A stretch of 64,000 nucleotides of DNA from the NCBI RefSeq assembly GCF_036250735.1, contig NZ_CP109430.1, positions 6,386,001 to 6,450,000 on the forward strand. The letters run 5' to 3'. A program made the position numbers and the translations under genes. Of the stretch, positions 26,143-34,505 are shown piece by piece (the stretch's first letter is position 1; the number at the start of each line of letters is the position of its first letter). Under the pieces are notes generated by a model, which saw only the letters and a program-made list of their open reading frames with translations, did no database searches and had not been told where the DNA came from. This stretch comes from Streptosporangium sp. NBC_01495 (GTDB lineage Bacteria > Actinomycetota > Actinomycetes > Streptosporangiales > Streptosporangiaceae).

Positions 26143-26224
26143 CGCTCTCGCCCGTCTCTCGTTCCGGTCCGCGCCGGTACGGAGAGTAGGGCGAGAGGGC
26201 GGCGAGAGACGCCGCTCATAGCGT
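26143..26224 (+). promoter_or_regulatory. SARP operator and promoter of the monooxygenase-decarboxylase operon
   Basis: Three direct heptamers, GAGAGTA (26182-26188), GAGAGGG (26193-26199) and GAGAGAC (26204-26210), are spaced exactly 11 bases apart. They are followed by 8 bases and a -10 element TAGCGT (26219-26224). This is the standard SARP-binding geometry. Two more heptamers on the opposite strand (26143-26149 and 26154-26160), also 11 bases apart, lie upstream. Transcription should start at about 26231, 40 bases before the ATG. Confidence 0.7.
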
Positions 26225-26270
26225 CGGTCGCAAGCTTTGACAGGAGTCCATCGAACGGGGAGGAGACGCG

Positions 26271-29200
26271 ATGCTGGCAGCCCGGGATCTGCGGGTGACG
26301 GTCGTCGGCGCCGGACCGGTCGCTTGTCTGGTGGCGATCGAACTGCGGAAACGATCATTCGAGGTGAGTCTCTACGAGCGCGGCTCGGACGTGCGCCTGG
26401 CGGACGGAGCCCGAGGGCACTCGTTCAACCTGACCCTGACCAGGCGTGGGCTCACCTCGTTGGACGAACACATCGTGGACATGCTCTATCGCAACGGGGT
26501 CGTGCTGCCGCAGCGGGTCATCCACCACGTGGACGGGACGACGTCCTGCCAGCCCTACGGCACCGACCCCGACCTGCATCACCTGCTGTCGATCCCGCGG
26601 GGCCTGCTGCACGAGATGCTGCTCGACGAGGCCGAGAAGGCCGGGGCGAGGCTGAACTTCGGGTTCGAGTGCATCGGTGTCGAGCCCGGGTCGGGGTCGG
26701 CGACGTTCGTGGACGGCGGGGCGGGGATCGTGCGGACGAGCGCGGACCTGCTGATCGGCTGTGACGGCGCGAACAGCATCGTCCGCCACGAGATGTTCCG
26801 GCGCGGAGCGCAGATGCGGATCTCCCAGGACTACGTCGCCGACGGCTTCGTGGAGATCCGCATCCCCGCTCTCCCCGGCGGCGGCCACGCGCTGCTGGAC
26901 GCGGCGCGTGACCCGGACCGGCCGCGGCACACCCGGCACGGACTCCACATATGGCCCCGCGGCGAGTTCATGCTGCTCGCCCAGCCGAACGTGGACGGCT
27001 CGTACACCGCGGGCCTGTGGATGCCGCTGGTCGGCGGGGACGGCGAGGGCGGCGAGCGGCTCGGCTGGGATCGGGTGCGCACACCGCGAGCCGTGCGCGA
27101 GCTGTTCGAGTCGCACTTCCCCGACGTGGTGGACCTGGCCTCGTCGTACGCCGAGGACGTGCTCCAGTGGTCACCCGCCCCGCTGAAGACCGTGCGGTGC
27201 GATCCCTACCACCACGGCCGCACCGTGCTCATCGGCGACTCGGCGCACACCCTGGTGCCGTTCTTCGGCCAGGGCATCAACTGCAGCTTCGAGGACGTGC
27301 GGACCTTCTTCGCCATCTTCGACCGCAACCTCACCGAGACCGAGACCGGGCACGACGCCGCGACCGCTCTCGCCGCCACGCTGCCCGCCTACACCGAGTG
27401 GCGCAGGCCCGCGGGCGAGGCCATCGCCGACCTGTCGCTGGCGATGGCCTCGGAGCTCAAGGACCGCAGCGGGGACGTCGCGTTCCAGGCCCGCAAACGG
27501 CTGGAGAAGGAGCTTCACCTGCGGCACCCCGGGCTGTACGTGCCGCTCTACCACGCCGTGGCGTTCACCGACACCCCGTACCAGGACGCGGTGGCCCGCC
27601 ACGAGCGACACCGGGCGGTGCTCGACGAGCTGTGCTCGCGCCACGATCCCGCCGACGAGGTGGAGCTGATCATCGCGGAGTACGCGGAGGCGATCGGCCG
27701 CGTCACCCCCGGCCCGCGGAACGGGCGGCGGGCGGCGGGGGCCGGCCACCTCGTCCCCGACCCGCGAACCGGGCGGCACGTCGTTCCCGGCCCGCAGATG
27801 GAACGGAGCGTCGCTCCCGCCCCTCGGGTTGAACAGCACATCGTTCCCGGCCCGCAGATGGAACAGAGCGTCGCTCCCGCCCCTTGGGTTGAACAGCGCG
27901 TCGCTGCCGGCCCGCGAGCGGAGCGGTACCTCGCTCCCGGTCCTCGCGCGGAGCAGGGCGTCGTTCCCGCTCCTTCGGCGGAGCGGCGCGCGGCGGTGGC
28001 GCCGGGGACGGACCTGCACCTGGACTCGGCGCAGCAGAAGGAGCTGCTCGACGTCGTGGCGGCCCGTCTCATGGACTTCCACGAGGACCTGAGCAAGGGC
28101 AACCACCCCGCGTGGTACCGGGTCGCCGCCGCGGAGCCGCCGCGGGCCGAGCAGCGGGCCCCGCGTACCGGCACGGCCGTCGCCACCCTGCTGGACGAGA
28201 TCTTCGACTCCGCGCTCCCCGACGGGATGATGCACCCCCACCCCGGGTTCATGGCCCACGTGCCCTCGGGCGGGCTGTTCCAGGGGGCCGTCGGCGAGTT
28301 CGTGGCCCGCAGCCTCAACCGGTTCGCGGGCGCCTGGGCGGCCGCGCCGGGTTTCGCCCGGCTGGAGGCGAACGTCATCGACTGGTTCTGCTCGCTGATG
28401 GGATACGGCGAGGGCTCGTTCGGCTACCTGACCACGGGCGGGTCGATCGCGAACTTCATGGCGCTGCGGTGCGCGCTGGAACGCCTCCCGGAACACCAGC
28501 ACCACCGGGCGGCCGTGTACGTCTCAGAGCAGGGGCACTTCTCGGTGGCCAAGGCCGCGCGGCTGGCGGGCATCGGCGTCGGTGGGCACCGGACCGTGCC
28601 CACCGACGGCGCGTACCGCATGGACCTCGTCGCGCTGCGCGAGATGATCGAGCGGGACGTGCGGTACGGCACCCCGCCCGCCTGCGTGGTGGCCACCGCG
28701 GGCACCACGAACACCGGCGCGGTGGACGACCTGCGCGCCGTCGCCGCGCTGTGCCGCGAGCACGGTGTCTGGTTCCACGTCGACGCCTGCTTCGGCGGTT
28801 TCTTCCGCCTGACCCGGCGCGGGCGGGTGCTGCTCGACGGCATCGAGGAGGCCGACTCGATCGCGGTCGACGCGCACAAGTCGCTGTTCCTGCCGCACGG
28901 CAGCTCCGCGTTGCTGGTGAGGGACAAGACCACGCTCAAGCAGGCGTTCGCCATCCCGGACGCGGCCTACATCCCGGAGCTGTCACAGGACGACGACCGC
29001 CCCGACTTCATGGACTACGGCCCGGAGCTGACCCGCGAGTTCCGCGGCCTGACCGCGTGGCTGCCGATCAAGATGCACGGTATCAACGCCTTCGAGCGGT
29101 GCCTCGACGACAAGCTCGACCTCGCCGAGGACCTGGCCCGGCGGCTCGCCGCGGTGGACGGGATCGACATCGTCTCGCGGGGAGAGCCGCACCTGCCCAC

Positions 29201-29447
29201 GGTGGCGTTGAAGGTGCGCGCGGGCGACCCAGCCGACGCGAACGACGCGGCCGAGGCCGACCGGCTCACGGAGCGGGCCTGCGAGCTGATCTGCTCCCGG
29301 GGCAACGTCTACGTGGCGACCTCGGAGCTGCCGCACGAAGGGCACGTGATCCGCGCGTGCATCATGCACCACCAGACCGACGCCGGGGTCATCGACCGGT
29401 TCGTCGATGACGTCCGCTGGGCCCTGCGCAGGCTCGGAGAGGAGTAG
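26271..29447 (+). CDS. Fusion of kynurenine-3-monooxygenase-like FAD enzyme with PLP group II decarboxylase
   Basis: 1058 residues from ATG 26271, with GGGGAGGAG upstream. Residues 1-475 are a class A flavin monooxygenase: VVGAGPVA (about 11-18), IGCDGANSIVR, and GDSAHTLVPFFGQGINCSFED (about 322), the KMO-type FAD/substrate signature. Residues 493-572 are eight decapeptide repeats. Residues ~573-1058 are an aromatic-L-amino-acid decarboxylase-type enzyme: HPHPGFMAHVPSGG, TTGGSIANF, HVDACFGG and DAHKSLFLPHG with the PLP lysine at 870. KMO hydroxylates kynurenine at C3; the decarboxylase would convert an aromatic amino acid, possibly 3-hydroxykynurenine, to its amine. The substrate is inferred. 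It is the first gene of the operon with P450, trpE/trpG and DAHP synthase. Confidence 0.88.
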   Translation: MLAARDLRVTVVGAGPVACLVAIELRKRSFEVSLYERGSDVRLADGARGHSFNLTLTRRGLTSLDEHIVDMLYRNGVVLPQRVIHHVDGTTSCQPYGTDPDLHHLLSIPRGLLHEMLLDEAEKAGARLNFGFECIGVEPGSGSATFVDGGAGIVRTSADLLIGCDGANSIVRHEMFRRGAQMRISQDYVADGFVEIRIPALPGGGHALLDAARDPDRPRHTRHGLHIWPRGEFMLLAQPNVDGSYTAGLWMPLVGGDGEGGERLGWDRVRTPRAVRELFESHFPDVVDLASSYAEDVLQWSPAPLKTVRCDPYHHGRTVLIGDSAHTLVPFFGQGINCSFEDVRTFFAIFDRNLTETETGHDAATALAATLPAYTEWRRPAGEAIADLSLAMASELKDRSGDVAFQARKRLEKELHLRHPGLYVPLYHAVAFTDTPYQDAVARHERHRAVLDELCSRHDPADEVELIIAEYAEAIGRVTPGPRNGRRAAGAGHLVPDPRTGRHVVPGPQMERSVAPAPRVEQHIVPGPQMEQSVAPAPWVEQRVAAGPRAERYLAPGPRAEQGVVPAPSAERRAAVAPGTDLHLDSAQQKELLDVVAARLMDFHEDLSKGNHPAWYRVAAAEPPRAEQRAPRTGTAVATLLDEIFDSALPDGMMHPHPGFMAHVPSGGLFQGAVGEFVARSLNRFAGAWAAAPGFARLEANVIDWFCSLMGYGEGSFGYLTTGGSIANFMALRCALERLPEHQHHRAAVYVSEQGHFSVAKAARLAGIGVGGHRTVPTDGAYRMDLVALREMIERDVRYGTPPACVVATAGTTNTGAVDDLRAVAALCREHGVWFHVDACFGGFFRLTRRGRVLLDGIEEADSIAVDAHKSLFLPHGSSALLVRDKTTLKQAFAIPDAAYIPELSQDDDRPDFMDYGPELTREFRGLTAWLPIKMHGINAFERCLDDKLDLAEDLARRLAAVDGIDIVSRGEPHLPTVALKVRAGDPADANDAAEADRLTERACELICSRGNVYVATSELPHEGHVIRACIMHHQTDAGVIDRFVDDVRWALRRLGEE
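27747..27986 (+). repeat. Eight 30-bp in-frame repeats encoding a decapeptide linker
   Basis: Eight 30-base units (residues 493-572) encode variants of xVxPxPxxEx, for example HVVPGPQMER, SVAPAPRVEQ, HIVPGPQMEQ and YLAPGPRAEQ. Units 2 and 4, and units 3 and 5, are nearly identical, pointing to recent duplication of a 60-base pair of units. The Pro/Glu-rich array is a flexible or extended spacer joining the two enzyme domains. Confidence 0.9.
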
Positions 29448-29453
29448 AGGACG

Positions 29454-30767
29454 ATGCTGACCACCCCTGTACGACAGCTTCCCCCCGGCCCGGACGAGCC
29501 GGTCGCCGAGCAGCTCGCCGCGTTCGAAGGAGACCCGTTCGGGTGCGTCGAGCGGATGGCCCGGCGTTACGGCGACATGTTCACCCTGCGCCTGGGCGCG
29601 CTGGGCAACGAGGACCTCACCGCGGTCGAGCACGGCGGCGACTGGGTGTTCCTGACCCGGCCGGACCAGCTGAGGGTGATGTACGGCTCGGACGACCGGA
29701 CCAGTGGCGCCCTGGCCAACAAGGTGTTCTTCGGCACCGAGGAGGAGTCCGTCGGCTACATCGACGGCACCATGCACCGCAGGCGCCGCGCCCAGCTGCA
29801 CCCCGCCTTCAGCGGCAGCCGCGACTACGCCGCGATCACCGCGGACGCGGTCGACGCGCATGTGGCGCGGTGGCCGCGCGGGGTGCCGTTCGACCTGTTC
29901 ACCGCGTTGCAGGCGCTGACGAGCGACATCATCGTCGAGGTGGTCTGCGGGGGGATGAGCGCCGAGGACAAGGCCGGCCTCGCGGCGCTGCTGCTGCCCA
30001 TGGAGAACGCCGCGTGCGGGCGCGAGGAGGTCCTGCGGGCCGACCGGGCCGTGCGCGCCTTCGTCGACGAGCGCCTGCCCGGCCACCTGGAGCGCTGCGC
30101 GGAGGCGGGCGTGGACGACGTCTTCGCCGCCCTGCTCCGCCACGCCGCCGAGGGCGACGGGTCCCTGACCGACGAGGTGGTGCGGGACGAGGTGTTCAGC
30201 CTGCTGTACACCGGTTTCTCCACCACGGCCAACACGCTGTCCTGGACGTTCCTGCACGTGCTCGACGACGACCGGGTGCGCGCGGAGCTCGGCCGCGAAC
30301 TCGGTGACCGCTTCCGTTCCCGCCCGGTGCGCGCCCAGGACTTCCGCGGGCTCGACTACCTCGACGCCACGCTCATGGAGGCGTTGCGGCTGCACCCGGT
30401 CTCGGCGCTCAACGGGGTGCGCATGGTCGTCTCGCCGATGCGGCTCGGCGACTACGAGCTGCCGCCGGGGACGTTCCTGGTCCACTGCGCGTACCTGCTG
30501 CAGCGCGACCCGGACCTCTACCCCGACCCGTCGCTGTTCCGGCCGGAGCGGTTCGTGGACGCCTCGGTGGACCCCTACGTGTGGGGCGCGTTCGGCGGGG
30601 GCGCCCGCACCTGCGTGGGGCGCGGGTACGCCCGCGCGGAGATGCGCATGATCCTGGCGATGGTGCTGTCCTCGGTCCGCATGCGCGCGGCCGGGCCGAT
30701 CCCTCCCGCGCGGCAACAGGGGATCTTCATGGCGCCCGAGCGGACCCGATGCGCTGTCGAGGAGTAG
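29454..30767 (+). CDS. Cytochrome P450
   Basis: 437 residues, 6 bases after the fusion gene and preceded by GAGGAG. Heme-binding motif FGGGARTCVG has the ligand Cys at 387; EALR provides ExxR and FRPERF the meander. The I-helix reads TGFSTTANT, so the acidic residue of the usual (A/G)Gx(D/E)TT is Ser, which may alter proton delivery or indicate unusual chemistry. It is soluble, without a membrane anchor. It probably oxidises the aromatic amine product or the polyketide; which one cannot be told. No ferredoxin gene is in the operon. Confidence 0.9.
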   Translation: MLTTPVRQLPPGPDEPVAEQLAAFEGDPFGCVERMARRYGDMFTLRLGALGNEDLTAVEHGGDWVFLTRPDQLRVMYGSDDRTSGALANKVFFGTEEESVGYIDGTMHRRRRAQLHPAFSGSRDYAAITADAVDAHVARWPRGVPFDLFTALQALTSDIIVEVVCGGMSAEDKAGLAALLLPMENAACGREEVLRADRAVRAFVDERLPGHLERCAEAGVDDVFAALLRHAAEGDGSLTDEVVRDEVFSLLYTGFSTTANTLSWTFLHVLDDDRVRAELGRELGDRFRSRPVRAQDFRGLDYLDATLMEALRLHPVSALNGVRMVVSPMRLGDYELPPGTFLVHCAYLLQRDPDLYPDPSLFRPERFVDASVDPYVWGAFGGGARTCVGRGYARAEMRMILAMVLSSVRMRAAGPIPPARQQGIFMAPERTRCAVEE

Positions 30768-30773
30768 GCCCTG

Positions 30774-32246
30774 ATGACCTTTTCACACACGCGTGCCACC
30801 TTCGACCTGGACACCGTGCCCGGTTGTGCCGAGGCCGGGGCCCTGGCGGGCGACTACGCCGTCATCCCGGTGTACCGGGAGTTCCTGGCCGACGCGCTCA
30901 CCCCGATCACCGTGTTCGACCGGCTCTGCGGGCCTGACGACACCGGATTCCTGCTGGAGAGCGTGCCCGTCAGCGGTGACGTCGGCAGATACTCCTACAT
31001 CGGGCACCGCCCCCGGCTGCTGGACCCGCCGGTGGGCGACCCGCTGGCCGAGGCGCGCGGGATCGCCGCGACGCGGGCCGCCCCGGTGCCCGGGGTGCCG
31101 CCGTTCCACGGCGGGGTCGTCGGCTACCTCGGCTACGAGACCGCGAGCCGTTTCGAGCGCCTGCCGGTTCCGGCCGGGCCGGCGCCGGGCGTGCCGGAGT
31201 CGGCGTTCATGGCCGCGGAGGACATGGTGGTGTTCGACCACGCCACCCGCAAGCTGCTGGTGCTGACGCTGTACCGGCCCGACCGCGAGTCCTACGGGGA
31301 CGCCGTGGAGAGGCTGGACCGGATGGGCCTGTGCCTGCGGTCCGCGCCCTCGGCGCCCGACCTCGTCGGCCGGGCCGCGCGGTCGCGGCCCCGCGCCGCG
31401 CCGGACAGCGAGGGCTGGCACTCCAACGTCACCAGGGAGGAGTTCGAGCGGCGGGTCACCCGGGCGCGGGAGTACATCGCCGCGGGCGACGCGTTCCAGA
31501 TCGTGCTCTCGCAGCGGTTCTCCCGGCCGCTGCGCGTCACCCCGCTGGACCTGTACCGGCACCTGCGCGCGGTGAACCCGTCGCCGTACATGTACCACCT
31601 GAGCCTCGGCGGGGGACGTCACGTCGTGGGCGCCTCCCCGGAGCTGCTGGTGCGCACCGACGGCCGCACCGCCCGTACCAGGCCGCTGGCCGGATCCCGG
31701 CCCCGCGGAGCGAACCCGCACGACGACCTGGCGCTGGAGCGGGACCTGCGCGGTGACGCGAAGGAGCGCGCCGAGCACGTCATGCTGGTGGACCTGGGCA
31801 GGCACGACATCGGCCGGGTGTGCGCCCCCGGCACCGTGCGCGTGGAGCGCCTGATGGAGGTGGAGCGCTTCTCGCACGTGATGCACCTGTCCTCGACGGT
31901 GGCGGGAGAGCTGCTGCCGGAGGCGACCTGCCTGGACGCGCTGCGCTGGGCCTTCCCCGCCGGGACGCTGAGCGGGGCGCCGAAGATCCGCGCCATGGAG
32001 ATCATCGCCGAGCTGGAGACGGAGCGCCGCGGCGTGTACGGCGGCGCGATCGGCTTCGTCGGCGTCGGCGACACCGCCGACCTCGCCATCGGCCTGCGGA
32101 CCATGGTGATCGCCGACGACACGGTGTACGTCCAGGCGGGCGCGGGGATCGTGGCCGAGTCGGACCCGACCGCGGAGTATCTGGAGACGTTGCACAAGGC
32201 CAACGCGCTGTTCAGCGCGGTACGCGAGGCGGAGGCCACGACATGA
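30774..32246 (+). CDS. trpE: Anthranilate synthase component I
   Basis: 490 residues. It is chorismate-utilising: RPLAGSRPRG (about 302-311), DLGRHDIGRVC, FPAGTLSGAPK and YGGAIG. The PIAGT motif has Ser for Thr (PLAGS). The N-terminal LLES (about 60) and the NPSPYMYHL segment correspond to the tryptophan feedback site, so feedback control may be retained. With the following glutaminase it makes anthranilate from chorismate and glutamine. Aminodeoxychorismate or aminodeoxyisochorismate synthase is a less likely alternative given the overall TrpE-like motifs. Located between the P450 and trpG in a biosynthetic operon, it is likely a cluster-specific copy boosting anthranilate or tryptophan. Confidence 0.88.
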   Translation: MTFSHTRATFDLDTVPGCAEAGALAGDYAVIPVYREFLADALTPITVFDRLCGPDDTGFLLESVPVSGDVGRYSYIGHRPRLLDPPVGDPLAEARGIAATRAAPVPGVPPFHGGVVGYLGYETASRFERLPVPAGPAPGVPESAFMAAEDMVVFDHATRKLLVLTLYRPDRESYGDAVERLDRMGLCLRSAPSAPDLVGRAARSRPRAAPDSEGWHSNVTREEFERRVTRAREYIAAGDAFQIVLSQRFSRPLRVTPLDLYRHLRAVNPSPYMYHLSLGGGRHVVGASPELLVRTDGRTARTRPLAGSRPRGANPHDDLALERDLRGDAKERAEHVMLVDLGRHDIGRVCAPGTVRVERLMEVERFSHVMHLSSTVAGELLPEATCLDALRWAFPAGTLSGAPKIRAMEIIAELETERRGVYGGAIGFVGVGDTADLAIGLRTMVIADDTVYVQAGAGIVAESDPTAEYLETLHKANALFSAVREAEATT

Positions 32247-32327
32247 CCGCGACCCCCGGCGAGGCGGAGGCCATGACATGACCGCACCCCCCGGCGAGAT
32301 GGAGGCCACGACATGAGCGCGTCCCCC
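32226..32327 (+). repeat. Triplicated 35-bp RBS-start unit with two mini-ORFs between trpE and trpG
   Basis: Three 35-base units (32226-32260, 32261-32295, 32296 to about 32327) each carry GGAGG, a 7-base spacer and ATG. The trpE stop overlaps the first ATG (ATGA at 32243). Mini-ORF 1 (32243-32281, MTATPGEAEAMT) ends in an ATGA overlap with mini-ORF 2 (32278-32316, MTAPPGEMEATT), which in turn overlaps the trpG ATG (32313). Because 35 is not a multiple of 3, each unit is in a different frame. Translation may pass through two extra re-initiation steps. Confidence 0.85.
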
Positions 32328-32885
32328 AAGGTGGCCGTGATCGACAACTACGACTCCTTCACCTACAACCTGGTCCACTACCTGGCCGAACTCGGCGCCG
32401 CGGTGTCGGTGTTCCGCAACGACGAGACGACGATCGGCGGGCTGGCCCGCCACGACATGCTGGTGATCTCCCCCGGCCCCCGCACCCCCGCCGAGGCCGG
32501 CCTGTCGGCACCGGCCGCGCGGGCGCTCACCGGCCGGATGCCGGTGCTGGGCGTCTGCCTGGGCCACCAGGGCATCGCCGCGGCGTACGGCGCCGAGGTG
32601 GTGCGGACGGCCCCGATGCACGGCAGGGCCTCGACGATCAGGCACGACGGCACGGGCGTCCTGTCCGGGCTGCCCAATCCGTTCACCGCCACCCGGTACC
32701 ACTCGCTGGCGGTGGACCACGCGACCCTGCCCGACGAGCTCGTGCCCACCGCGTGGACCGACGACGGCGTGCTGATGGGGCTGCGTCACCGGTCGCACCC
32801 GACCTTCGGCGTCCAGTTCCACCCGGAGTCCGTGCTCACCCCCATGGGAAAGCGGCTCATGGCGAACTTCCTGAGGAGCGGGTGA
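32313..32885 (+). CDS. trpG: Anthranilate synthase component II (glutamine amidotransferase)
   Basis: 190 residues from ATG 32313. It is a class I glutaminase: NYDSFTYNL near the start, nucleophile Cys in GVCLGHQG, and His/Glu in FHPESVLT. It supplies ammonia to the TrpE subunit. The first four codons (MSAS) align with the starts of the two preceding mini-ORFs (MTAT, MTAP), showing that those arose by duplication of this start. It is a separate polypeptide, not fused to component I as in PhzE-type enzymes. Confidence 0.92.
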   Translation: MSASPKVAVIDNYDSFTYNLVHYLAELGAAVSVFRNDETTIGGLARHDMLVISPGPRTPAEAGLSAPAARALTGRMPVLGVCLGHQGIAAAYGAEVVRTAPMHGRASTIRHDGTGVLSGLPNPFTATRYHSLAVDHATLPDELVPTAWTDDGVLMGLRHRSHPTFGVQFHPESVLTPMGKRLMANFLRSG

Positions 32886-32926
32886 CCGGCCCGCCGGGAG
32901 CACCGCGCCCCCGTGTCCCCTTTGAC

Positions 32927-32971
32927 TTCCGTGGCCTTCGTGACCTTCGTGGCTTCCGTGGTCCCCGTGGC
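32927..32971 (+). repeat. Five 9-bp tandem repeats downstream of trpG
   Basis: Five degenerate 9-base units (TTCCGTGGC, CTTCGTGAC, CTTCGTGGC, TTCCGTGGT, CCCCGTGGC) lie in the 182-base gap between trpG and the DAHP synthase gene. They follow the trpG stop and are non-coding. The remainder of the gap holds GC-rich sequence with the palindromic words GCGATCGC and GCGATCGCGC, and no clear promoter. Confidence 0.75.
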
Positions 32972-33067
32972 CGCCCGCGAGGTTCCGGTGGCCGAGAACG
33001 GCGATCGCGACGCGTCACCCGAGAGCGGACGCGATCGCGCAGATCTGGTGAAGGAGTTGTCAGCGGC

Positions 33068-34489
33068 ATGCAGATGATTGATGTTCCGACCCTTGGTGCC
33101 CCTCCCCCGCCGTCGGCCCGTACCGGTGCGCACCTGCCGCCGTCCGGCTGGCGTCCGGACTCCTGGCGCGGGCTGCCCATCTCCCAGCAGCCCGACTGGG
33201 CCGACCCCGGCGGGCTGGGCCGCGTCCTCGGCGAGATCTCCCAGCTTCCGCCGCTGGTGCTGCCCGGCGAGATCGAGGACCTGCGGGCGGGGCTCGCCCG
33301 CGTCGCGGACGGCCGCGCCTTCTTCCTGCAGGCGGGTGACTGCGCGGAGCGATTCGGCTCCTGCATCGAGAACGGGGTGCGCGGCAAGCTCCGGCTGATC
33401 CTGCAGCTGGCGATCCTGCTGTCCTACGGCTCCGGCCTGCCGGTGGTCAAGGTCGGCCGGATCGCCGGGCAGTTCGGCAAGCCGCGCAGCAGCCCGACCG
33501 AGATCATCGACGGCGTCGAGCTGCCCGTCTACCGGGGCGACATCGTCAACGACACGGCACCCACCCGGGCCGCCCGCACCCCGGACGTCGAACGGCTGCG
33601 CAGCGCCTACCACCACGCGTCGGCGACGCTGAACGTGCTGCGCGCCCTCCTGCGGGAGGGCTTCGCCGACCTGGAGCGGGTGCACGCCGGAAACCAGGAG
33701 TTCGTACGGCGCAACCCGGCGGCCCGGCAGCACGAGGGCGTCGCCGCCGACATCGCGTGGGCGCTGCGCTTCATGGCCGCGTGCGGCGCGGAGAGGACGG
33801 ACCGGAGCGCGCCGCAGGACCACCTCTACACCTCGCACGAGGCGCTGCTGCCCGGCTGGGAGGAGGCGCTGACCCGTCCCGACGCCGAGACGGGGGCCTG
33901 GTACGGCACCAGCGCCCACATGCTGTGGGTGGGCCACAGGACCCGCGGGCTCGACGGCGCGCACATCGAGTACCTGTCCGGGATCGCGAACCCGATCGGG
34001 GTGAAGATAGGACCGGACGTCACGCCCACCGAGCTGCGGCTGCTGTGTGAGCGGCTGGACCCCGGCCACGCGCCCGGCAGGCTGGTGCTGATCAGCAGGC
34101 TGGGCGCCGACCGGGTACTCGACCTGCTTCCGCCGCTGGTTCACGAGATCCGCGCCACCGGGCGGCCGGTGGTGTGGGCCTGTGACCCCATGCACGGCAA
34201 CACCTTCCGCTCGCGGAGCGGTTACAAGACGAGGCGGCTGTCGGACATCACCCGCGAGATCGCGGGGTTCTTCGCCGTGCACCGGGCCGCGGGCACCTTC
34301 CCCGGCGGCATCCACCTCGAACTGAGCGGCGACGACGTCACCGAGTGCCTCGGCGGGGCGGAGGAGGTGCTCGACATCCACCTCGGGCACCGGTACGAGA
34401 CCGCGTGCGACCCACGGCTGAACGCCGGCCAGTCCATCGAGCTGGCCTTCGCCGTGGCGCGGCTGCTGCGGCGGCACTGCGCGACCTGA
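33068..34489 (+). CDS. Class II 3-deoxy-D-arabino-heptulosonate 7-phosphate (DAHP) synthase
   Basis: 473 residues. Start ATG 33068, with AAGGAG 11 bases upstream; ATG 33074 is an alternative. Class II (plant/PhzC-type) motifs are FFLQAGDCAERF, KVGRIAGQFGKPRS, YTSHEALLPGWEE, GTSAHMLWVGHRTR, WACDPMHGNT and GGIHLELSGDDVTECLGG. It condenses phosphoenolpyruvate with erythrose-4-phosphate, the first step of the shikimate pathway. As the last gene of the operon it provides extra flux toward chorismate for the anthranilate synthase. A duplicate DAHP synthase inside a cluster is a classic sign of aromatic precursor demand. Confidence 0.93.
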   Translation: MQMIDVPTLGAPPPPSARTGAHLPPSGWRPDSWRGLPISQQPDWADPGGLGRVLGEISQLPPLVLPGEIEDLRAGLARVADGRAFFLQAGDCAERFGSCIENGVRGKLRLILQLAILLSYGSGLPVVKVGRIAGQFGKPRSSPTEIIDGVELPVYRGDIVNDTAPTRAARTPDVERLRSAYHHASATLNVLRALLREGFADLERVHAGNQEFVRRNPAARQHEGVAADIAWALRFMAACGAERTDRSAPQDHLYTSHEALLPGWEEALTRPDAETGAWYGTSAHMLWVGHRTRGLDGAHIEYLSGIANPIGVKIGPDVTPTELRLLCERLDPGHAPGRLVLISRLGADRVLDLLPPLVHEIRATGRPVVWACDPMHGNTFRSRSGYKTRRLSDITREIAGFFAVHRAAGTFPGGIHLELSGDDVTECLGGAEEVLDIHLGHRYETACDPRLNAGQSIELAFAVARLLRRHCAT

Positions 34490-34505
34490 CCCCGTCCGAC
34501 CTTGG

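Noticed and set aside
27747-27986. CRISPR-like array
   Set aside because: The repeats are contiguous, in frame and lack spacers; they encode a protein linker.
33000-33060. GAGAACG and GAGAGCG words upstream of DAHP synthase
   Set aside because: They are not on an 11-bp period with each other and no TAGCGT-like -10 follows.
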